Below, in pieces: positions 50,173-61,500 of a stretch of DNA of 64,000 bases. Made by a program: the position numbers and the translations under genes. Under the pieces are notes generated by a model. The model was not told where the DNA came from and searched no databases. It saw only the letters and a program-made list of their open reading frames with translations. The number at the start of each line of letters is the position of its first letter. Positions within the stretch are counted from its first letter, which is position 1. This DNA is from Owenia fusiformis (Eukaryota; Annelida; Polychaeta; Sabellida; Oweniidae), in the NCBI GenBank assembly GCA_903813345.2, contig CAIIXF020000006.1, positions 14,948,348 to 15,012,347 of the forward strand, read 5' to 3'.

Positions 50173-52517
50173 TGACTTCTCTTATGTGACACACCCATCA
50201 TAATAAGGATAAAAGCTCACAAAATAACCAGTAAGTTAACACAATCTTTTATTCGCTTGTTATGGTTGAAAATAATATATGTATATTGCATACAATTGAC
50301 ACAGCAGTATAATAATGTGTTATGCAAAATAAAATCATTTTGAGACCAACTGTCTGCGGCTAATTTCTCCAAAAATCTTAATGTTAAGGATCCACATATC
50401 AATCATTCTTTTCCAGATTTATAGAATTATTGCAAAATAAATGGGACTGTGGATCTGCATTTATGATATTTGAAGAAATGGGCCCCTGGCTCCTAATATT
50501 TAGATTCGAGAGGGAAAATGGGCACAATCAGTATAGGTAGGGACAAAATCTTGAAAATTGTATGAATATCAATGCCTTTCACGATGAGGTTCTACAGAAA
50601 GTAGAGTGCATTAACACACCATACAGTTATTTACCCCAATAAGGTGAAAATAATTTCAACATTTTTCCACATATTTTAACTGAAATGTTTGACAAGTCTT
50701 GCATAAAGCCCTTGTGTAGTCTTCCCCTCTAACACTACATGACATATAAAGGATAGGAAGAAACAGAGACTTGATACAAGACTTGATGAGTTTTGAATTA
50801 GCTCTTATTACCGGAACCCACTGACATATCTTAAATTAAGAAAACGTATTCAATCAAGCAGGAGAGAGACGGGGGTTTATTTTTTGCCTGGTCATAGCTT
50901 ATGGTTTATTCGTATTCATAGTTCATCTAAGAACAGAAAATGGCTTTCTAGAAATTGTGACTTACAATCACAACAAAAACTGACCAAAAGGTAATACATC
51001 CAGAGGTACTGATCAAGAACAATGACACAAAATAATGAGACAGTATGCTATACATGTATACTACAACCAGTGTCTGTCAAGATTCAACATCTGTAAAGAT
51101 TCTTACAACAACGAAAAAACAGCATTTAACAAGGCTCATAGTAACATGGAAACTGGTCTGCACTTCAATTTTGAAATCTTTATGACATACCCTTGTTTCT
51201 GTTATATCACTTATCATTGTTCAATGCCAATATTACCAAAGGAGAAGGGGGTATCATGTTTTCAGATCATCTTGCTTCAAAGTTGGGCAACAAGAGAATA
51301 AAAACAACTGAATCTTGAAAATGGTAAACCTTAACACAAACAATGGAAATTGAATAGACAGCACTTGGACATCACAAGTGACATCATCTCCCCATAGCAA
51401 CCAATAATGAGCACTCAATATAAAACATGCCAAAACAACAATGGGGTTTACAAGGCAGTGCATACTCCCGACTAGACAGCCCCATTATTTAAAGCCTTAA
51501 CAAAAAACTAACAGTAAAAACTTAAAAATTACATTATATACAGAAACAAAGTACATGTAATAAAATCTATTCGGACATTGAAGACCAAATAAAGCTGTTC
51601 ATCGCTTTGTTATGTGAATTATATATATAAGCTGAACTATCCTTCTAAGTTGATAGCTAAGATATTCATAAAATACAGACAATGTATTGTATAGTTTATC
51701 TACATAAGTTAGGATTATACAATGAATAATGATACAAATAACAAATCTTTCGCATCATGACCTAGTTTTCAACTCCTCCATGAACACATACTGGTGTCTC
51801 TTTGGAAGCTTGTCATGACTCTTGGTAGCCTTAGCAACACAATATGTGTAGCTATGGCAATATACCATGGTTACTATGGTAATCTATATTAACTATTAGA
51901 CTGCTGCTAAGCCACATGTATTATACACATTTCTTACATAAATGTGATATACCTTTACATTTCTACTAAAATTTACATTCATCATGTTTTTCTCTTGGTT
52001 ACTATAATAATGTAGACATTTTTTGAAAGACAACTGTAAAAAGTCTCTGGAGCATTTAATAAGTTAATTTCAAGTCTGTAATTAAATCTCATGATTGTAA
52101 TAATATTTCATCAATTACAACATTTCTTTCCCGAAAGTGTGGGCAGTAACATTTTACAACTTTTCACGATCAATTCCTTATGAGTATATTTCCGGCTACA
52201 CAGCTTTTAAATATCTGTAGATTCATATCAAAAGTTTTATATCAAAGGCTATACAATAATATTGCATCTGTTTGCCGCTCCTTATCCTTTTCTAACACAT
52301 AACCATCAAAGGATTAGTCCACAATTGTGGGTCCTCTATTTAAGTTGACACAGAATGATTAAATACCATTTACTGGAAGACATGAGCATTTTCCAAAATT
52401 GTACGGTTTTGAAAAATGGTCACTGTATCCTAATATGGTCATGCATTTAAGTTGTTGAACTGTGTCATGTGACAATGTTGCTGCCATGGCAACAACCTAT
52501 AGATGGAGCTAATTTGC

Positions 52518-52598
52518 TCAACTCTCAGCCTCAATTGCATCATCATCCCCTGCATCTTTGTCCTTGAGCTCATTGCGCCAGTCTGGGGCTTTGTGTGA
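52518..52598 (-). CDS. TnI: Long TnI last exon (81 nt)
   Basis: ttgtag/TCACAC, phase 0. Encodes SHKAPDWRNELKDKDAGDDD and AIEAES, then TGA at 52520-52518. The PDW motif followed by an acidic end is common in invertebrate TnI. Confidence 0.92.
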   Translation of the reverse strand, partial: SHKAPDWRNELKDKDAGDDDAIEAES

Positions 52599-55500
52599 CT
52601 ACAACAAAAGATGGGAAATTAGTATAAAGTTTCACAACCATATCATATTGAACATAAGAGATATATATGAAAAGATCATCGCAAAAGCTTGAACTTTATG
52701 TATATAGGAATTATAATATGACTTATTGCTCAATGTCCTTATAAATATGAGTGAATTACTAACTCATAAATTATCTCTGAGGTCTGAATGGAGATTCATT
52801 GTACAGTGTATATCAAAGTATATCTTTGTACGTATTACCAAAATATTGATATATAAAATAGAATGAAGAAATACCTTGTCCTCTTCCTCAACTGCATATT
52901 TGCTCTGTCCCGTTGATTTTAGTGCATCACGGAAACCAGATTTTTTCACATTCATTTTCTTTTCAAACTTAGCTAATCTGCAATGGAAATTGATAATTGA
53001 TTGATTGATCATGAACTTCTATTTTACAAATATTAAATCTAATTCTAATGATAACTTGATAGCTATTGGTTTTTATTGAAAATATTATTATTGAAAAGTA
53101 AAATTAGTGATTTATTTAAGTACTTACTTGCTTTCTGTTTTTGATACTTTTTTCAACACAGGTTTCACGCTAAAAATAATAAAGCACAAAATTCAATCTT
53201 TTGACTGCATGGAAATAAATTCAGTTTAAAATGATTTAAGAATCATAAATATACAACTATTAAATCTACGAAATACTAAATAAAATTATACTTACAATTT
53301 ACCCTTTATATCATTGACTTTTATGGTAAGTTCATTAATCTCAAAGTCTTGCTTGCGTATCTTAACTTCCCAATCATATTTTTCTTCTTCGAGTCCAACT
53401 AACTTTGCATGCAGTTCCTTCACCTTGGCTTCCAGTTGGGCTGCAACAGGAACAAAAAAGATTCATGTGGTGTGTCATGGATATAGGGCTGTCATGACTT
53501 ACAAAGATAAAAACAAATAAATTCAGCAAACTCCTTATTTGTCAAGATCTCATAAAAGTTAAGTTGATACACCACTTGATGATCCTTATTGTATTATGAT
53601 AACTGATCCACTGTACATCAAAATGCCAAAGAGAAAGAAAATGAACAAAAAACATGCTTGATTTGTTCTGTTGTTGGTTAGGTAACAGTGATGTTTAGAT
53701 TTAGTTTAGTTTGGTTTAGTTGTTGATGGGACAATATGTGACTGACTGTATCATAGACTAACTAACTGACTGGCTCTATCATGCTTGGAGTCTCTTCAAA
53801 TATCATCTGTGATCAAGCTAAAAAGAAACTACATTTCTAAATAACATAAACAAGCATTCAAACATAAGTTTTCAGTGCATGCTAAATGATAATACAAAAG
53901 TATGAGTGGATAAAGTTCACATTCCGGTTAATTCTGAAGAGAATTTTGAGAGAAGTTGCATACCATGTGCATGTGCTATAAAACCACGTGCTCTTGTATA
54001 TGTATATAAATATCAGAATATGAAAATAAAGTTATTATTTAAAAAAAATATGATTTAAATAAATAATAAAAAACAAAAATGTCAAACAAGAAAGACAATG
54101 CAAAGCTGAATGCATCGAATAATATTTGAATGATTTTTTCCATTTAACATGCACTTTAACTTACACTGAGTAAAGCCATCAAGGTTGAGATCTCCCATAA
54201 GGTCTTTAATGATTCTATCTCGCTCTTTAGCTTTTAGAGTAGCTTCCTGTCTCAATGCTTCAGAAGCTTTTTGCATTATGAGTTGCTATACAAATAAAAT
54301 ATAATATAAATGGCTATTTCTAAATTGGGACATGAATATTGATGGTTAATATAGTCATGTTAGTGTTAACATCACACTCAACAAGGCAGAACATAACATT
54401 TACTATACACAAAGATTCAATTCTGTCCATTGATCTGCTCTATCACCTACTGAAAATCAATGGAAAAATGGCCCTTATTTTGACATGCTCCGGGATCTCA
54501 TTTCATAATCCCATCTAAAACAAGGACACACATCTCTTAGCTACAATCTATTGAAAGTGTTAGTTTGTATTATTGTCCAATAATTGAGGAGTCTCTCAGT
54601 ACATAGGTGCAGAAGATGTATCAGGTTGTGGGTGATTAAGTTCCTATATGTTCATAGAGCTGTGATGTTGTAGAACTCTATAGGGTCCAACAATGTAACA
54701 TTATTTCCATAACAAAATCAAACTTTTCTGAGTTGGCAATGATTTCCCATTGTGGTCTCCTACAGAGTTATTCAGCATCACAACTTTGCATTATTGATGA
54801 CTAACAATACAATACATCTTCTGCCCATGACTTGGAGTTAGTTTGCCACTTAGATCTTACCCTGGGTGTTTCCCTCAAGATCTAACCTTCCCATACGTTG
54901 TTCTAAGATTTGTTTCTTTTCATTGGCGCGTTCAACTTCCTCCTGTTTGAGGTCATCTAGAGCACGCTCCATGATTAGTTTCTGCAATGTCACAATGCAT
55001 TCATTCATGCAAGGCATTCACTTGTGTAAATTGAAAAACATGCTATTTAATAATAGTCAGTTGATTTAGTAAGTAATAATAAATAATAAATTATACAAGT
55101 GACTAGTTTTAAAAACAAGTTACGTTAAACAAGACTACGGGTTGAATAAATGCAAAACACTGTTATAATCCATAAATGTGAATCTTGTCTGGAACAATCT
55201 TTGAATTCGTCAGTTTTAAAAATCTGTTAGTAACAAAGGTAGCAAACCTTATGATTGACTGTACTAAACTGTGTATGATATGTTACATGCCATAACATTA
55301 GATTTTCTCGCATACAGACTCATCATGCAATTAGCATAAATTAATATTACATGAAACATGTAATAAATATTCACGTTTGCAAAAGTAACAAGCTGACATT
55401 TGAAAATACAAGATTAAATTATCAGTATGTTAAAAAATCAATAACTAACTTTAATTTATACAAATGTACATGACTTTTTACAAATCAATTAAATGTGACC

Positions 55501-58500
55501 CCAGCTCTTCTAACTTCGTAAATGTAAATACAGTTTTCTCATTGCATACTGATTAAAATGGATATAAATTGCAGGATGCGATCTCTGTGGCTATGTCAAG
55601 TAATGCTCAATTATAGAATGAGTTCTCTTTGAATATTATTTAACCATATGTAATCATATAGAGACATTGCCCCTGTGAGAAAATTATCAACATTTTTGGG
55701 ATTGTACAAATTCACTCACTTTGAGTAATTTCTTTTTCTCTGGTGAAAGTCCACCGAGACCTTTCCTCTTGGTACCAGGGGCGCGTTTCTTCTTTTTAGC
55801 CTCCTCATCAGCTGCACGTTTGGCCTGTAAAATACACTACACTTAGAATCTCCTAGATGCAGGTCTTTGCAATAGATTCTCCAGATTGAATTCAGGTTGA
55901 TACAATGCACATCATTTTGAACTGAGTAGTATTAGAAAGCTTGTTATAATGTCTGATTTTGATTTTACTGAATTATGAATTTGCTAGGGGGGTTTATGTG
56001 TATTGCAATCAATGCTCTTGGTGCTTTTTGATGACATAGTTGACCTTAGGTTAATTAGGTAAATTAATTTAATTCTCGGGGCAGTATTTTTGATACTCAA
56101 AGTATGTTCAAAGTTTTAGGGTTATTCTGTTCAAAATATATGAGATCTAATTAAATGTGCATTATTTCAATAATTATTAGGATAAAAGAATTATGATTAA
56201 ATATAATTTTCATATACCGAGTTAAAAAGTCAAAATCATTGCTAAGAAATGTATACTTTCAAATGAGATTGCAACACAGAAATGTGTTTATAAACTTATA
56301 GTAATGTACTTGATTATAAGACAAACATATACATGTATACATATACAAATATACAACACAAGCGAACCACTTCTATGCATGCAAATTAGAAATAAAACAC
56401 CTCTCAAGAACATGTATCACAAAAATATTTCATCGCAACATTATATATAGACATCATTTTATCTGGACTGCTACAAACTACAAATCCAAAATACTGAATA
56501 AGATTACTGCATCACTGCTATATGAGCTGGAAGGCTGAATCTGACATCTATCTTTCACCGTATTCCCAAAGTGAATAAATAGAGGTGTGAATCAGAATGT
56601 TTGAATCATTTTAGGGGATAGAATGATTATGAGGATTCACTGGAGGAATATCAAAGGAGGATGTAGTATGTAAATCCCACTCAATCTCAGATTAGACGAT
56701 GATGACATGTGAAATCGTGTAAAAGTGGTTTTGGTGAGGAGAAATGTCATAATATTGAATAGGAAGTGCGACATGAGGAAAGATGGCAGAGTTGCAAGAT
56801 GGACTCAAAATGTTACAGTTCATTAATCAAAATTCTAACAACAAATTGAAGACAAAGGTTGAAATGTCGAGATGGCAATGATCAGAAATCAACATTTTCA
56901 ACAGATATTTAACATACTGCTGTATTACACAGAACATATGTTAAATTTCTGAGCTGTTGTGATTAAGACATTATAAGTTATTGAATGATTCCGCTCAAGA
57001 AATTCTGTGTTGCTATGAGATGAAGTCGAGTGCCAATACAGAATATCCAGAGCAGAATATATCCTATATTTATTTTATTGTGTGATCTTAGGCCAATACA
57101 TTTTACTTAGGAGATAATTCCTATGAAATATTCTGTATTTTCTGTATTGCTACTGAAATTGTCCCCTCCGTACCAACATTTTCTGTGTTGCTACGGAGAT
57201 GATCAATGGGGACAATATCAGTCGCAATACAGATTGATACAGCACAAGAACTGACCAATCAGAGGGCTTCATTTTACAGATCATACGATAAATTAAAATA
57301 TAGAGAGTACATAGTAGGAGAGGTTAATCTGTGTGCGAAATATGTTAGGTTGGTATACTGCAGGATAATACACATACCTGGTTTCCACCCTAAGTATTGA
57401 AACAGAAATATAAATTAATTGACTTTTCTGTAGAACACATGACTTTTATTGTAAGTACACAATATTGCCGCATGAAATATTGCCTCACGAGATATTGCTT
57501 TGGGAAATATAGACCAGTGAGATATTGCCTTGAGATATTTTGCCTCGTGATATAATGCCCATTAATGTTATCCCATTGTCTCCATAAGGAGAAGCCCCTC
57601 AGGATGAAAAAATATTGAACTAAACACCATTATTCAAATATGTACCTTGGAATCTACAAAAGCTGTATTTCTTTAGTAATACAACTTCAAGGGTAATATT
57701 GTGTGTAACAGTAATAAAAGAATTAAAATCTACAGAACTTTTTATAAAACACATAGATGTATCATGCAAAGGGACTGGGTCCATATTTTGATATCCCAAA
57801 ATGTAATTACTATATATCTCAGAGTGACCCCCACCCCATCTAAAATAAAATTTATTGATCTCAAGTAGAGTCACTTCCAAAATGAGATGTAAGCAAACAA
57901 AATGTACTATACTTTACCCCACCCCCCCTGATTATATCTAATTATATTTTGGGTGTGAATCAATATGATGACACGGTCCCTCAACCTACTGTATGGTTGT
58001 AACCACACTCAATATGTTAATCTAACTTTAATGGTTCACTCTTATAAGCACACTCCATCCAGACACATACTATGTTACATACAAAGACATGTACATGGAC
58101 AAAAAACTCTTCTTTTCATGTCCACTAAATGAACATTTTGAAAGATCATTTTGAAGTTGACTATTCACACTTAATAACACACAAATTTGACCATGCTTTT
58201 AGTATTTTGTTTCCTACTTTCTGTTTGAATATCAAAGAACCCACGATGAGGACACTTTCTGTTATCTGATGGCAAATACAAACTGTGACATGCTCTATTT
58301 TAATATTACATGCGGGAAAATGTTTACAGCATGCGTCTTTTCAGACTTACCGATTTTCAAGTGAAATAATGTATGAAACTACGCGTTCAGCATATCATCG
58401 TTTCCTAGTCTATTTGTGGTTGGGTCATCACGGTTCATTGCAATATGCATTATTGGAAATCTTCTGCTACAACTAATGCATTATGGGATATCTTTTGTGT

Positions 58501-61500
58501 CCTAGTTTAACCATATGTATTACATAGTTCAAAAAAGAGTGAGCAATGATGGGATGTGTCTTCTGCTACAAATAATGCATTATGGGTAATCACATGTCTT
58601 AGGATCATAACACTTCACTAGTATAGGGTTCACATAGGCGCAATCAGTGTATCCGTTCCATTCCGAGCATGAGTCGATATATGAAGATCTAATATGATCA
58701 CAAAAAGGTTTTTACAATAATGGAAACTATTGAGGAATCACAGCATTTGATGCACTGACCTATAATAGTAATGACTGCCTAAACATAATTGACCATGCAT
58801 TGCATTGCAATTAAAATGTGTTAGATATTGAATGACAGATGAAACCTCTTTTTAAATAAAATATAGTAATGTTGTTACTTGATTTTCATCACCGTTTCAT
58901 GCGAGTAAAATATATGTGATTCCATGAGTATTTATGATGAAATTATAAATGTAAAACATTGCTTGCTTGAAGCATACCATATACAAGGAGGGTGGCATGT
59001 CTATTAGTGCCATGCACTTTTGTAATCCAAAATTCCTTTTTTTGTTGCAGCTTAGTGAGGACATTTGATATCTGTGTCTACAGGTTGAAAGTAACCATTA
59101 TGCACCAGCTGTATTATTTCTGTAATTTCATGCATCAACAGTTTGATGCAACTTTCTCCCTCTCTTTCATCCAGCAAGAATCATTCATTCACCCATATCA
59201 TTCATTGTCAACATATCATTCTAGTCATACAGTTACACAATACTTATTGGTCAACCAACTGTCCCACAACCTTTTAAAGCTAAACATTTGAACATGAAGA
59301 ACACATTCTACTTTAAATTGCGTAAGAGTAGAACAGTTGGTTGTGCATTAGTTTCATCTTTCTGAAATTAAATATGTGGTGTGTCATTTAAGAGGGGTGA
59401 ATAAATAATGACTCACCTCATCCTTCTTCTTCTGTCTTTCACGCTCCTCTTCCTCTTCTCTCCTACGTTGCTCTTCTTCTTCCTACAATAACATCACATG
59501 GAATAAAATATTCGAATGCAAAGTATGCAATAGTGTAGAACTCGTGAAATTTGAAAACTGACAAAAGAAAGCTGTCTGGAGTTGTTCCAAATTGTTTGAA
59601 AAAGTAGAGAACTTCAGTGGAACTTTATAATAAATTCATGTCAGATTGATCAGAAATCTAGATTTTTTGAGTCCATACAAAGGAGAGTATGATACAGTGC
59701 TACACTGATTTGACTATTTTAGTAATTGAACCCTTGACTTTTGGATTATACATATTTTGATATGCATATTATATAGTAATGTTATTATACACATATCTAT
59801 AATATTTTTAAATATCGTCAATTCATTATTTGAGAGATGAATCATTTGGTTGAATTATATCACCTCATGATCCGGATGTATTGCATTTATAAACATCTTC
59901 TTCAGATCAATACTTTGATATTTGTGGAAAAATAGCATGCACATGCAATTCAAGGATTAGCAAAGGGATCAACCAATAACATGCAAAAACAAGAGTTGAA
60001 TGTATTGTACATCGGACTCATGAGAATGTACTTCCACATGAAAATCATAACCCAACATAACTTTACCCTAGTGAAGCTTCATGTCATAATGTCAACATCC
60101 TAAATTCCTAGTGATACTGATATTATCAAAAATACTTTGAATTAGTACCCATCTCATCAAAATTAGCACTGATAAAACGATGACAACCACTGATAAGGAA
60201 AAAGTAATTTTGGAAATTGGATAACTCACTGCTCAGAGCAAAAACAAGAACGCTTTAAATTGAAAATTACAAAGATGCTCTAGATATCAATGATTGAAGT
60301 TGACGAACAAGTGATGAAACATCTGAAGCTCATATGCTATACAACACAAATTAAGGACCTTGTTCTATGGACCTGGTGAATGTGATTTGGAGCCCTGAGT
60401 TCAGATGATTGATTGCAACTTGCTCAACAATATGACCAACAAGTGTCCTGGACTTCTCAATGATTTGTACACTTACTCTCTTAGCAGCCTCACGTTTGGC
60501 TCTCTCTTCCTCACGTTTGTGTGCTCTTTCTTCCTCTTCAGCTGCTTCAGCATCCTCCTGCCATAGAGCATGCAGTAACAAACATCAATACCATGCAAAT
60601 GGGGGAGGTGAAGACGAATGGGTGGGGGGGGGAGGTTGAGGGTGTCTCACACTATACAGAGCAAGAATATTATAGTAACCCTTGTGATTGCGACGGTGGG
60701 CTCTCCCAGAACCAGATGCCATTTGAAAGAACTATGATTCAATTTTGTTCAAATGAGATTTTAATTCTAGAATTCCTAGATCATATTCTATGAGAATCTG
60801 TACATTTACTAGTAACGTAGAGCAAATTGGATAAAATATGTGGTATAAAGCTCTATCCAATTTCATCATGGTTTTTAAAAACATTTTGAGAGTATCCCCA
60901 GGAATAGTAAGACATTATCTAATGGAGGAGCTTTCCCAAGTAACCTGATCAAAAACTTGTGTGAATCCTTCCATGTTCTTAGTGAGCAATATACCCTTTG
61001 TTGAAGGAGCTGATATACTGGTATAATACATTTGAAGGAGAATCTACAGTGATAAAGGAATATATCTGAACAAATAACACAATGAAAGACCTTAACACTG
61101 TAATTTCTACTTCTTAAACTCTCTTTAATGTCTCATGTTCTCATTCAACATAGGGTGCAATTTAAGCAGGATGTAATTGTGGCAAAACACAAAACACGTG
61201 TCAATTAATATTTGCAACGGCACATTTAAATATATAAACTCAACTTGTTTATATCAAAAGCAAGGTGTTTAATCAAAACAACAATTATTATTTCATTGTG
61301 AAAAGAAATGTGAACACTCTTACACACAAGGCTTTACTAGTGAGGAAGTTAACATTATGGAATATAAAACAATGAACATAATCATTTTCATTTAAGGCAA
61401 AATCAGTATTTACAAAGCCATAAAAATTGATCATGTTCACATATCAATTTGATTAAAATCCACAACTCCATTTGCAGGGCTACATAACACAGAATGAAAA

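Larger units (their letters stand above)
44372..52517. other. Region between the two TnI genes
   Basis: About 8 kb with no supported coding exon. It holds the 33-bp tandem repeat and one ACAGTAAAACCTG element. A GAG/gtaatg donor at 47948/47947 could end an untranslated first exon of short TnI, but nothing confirms it. The 3' UTR of long TnI must lie at the right end; a weak ATTAAA is at 52060-52055. Confidence 0.45.
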
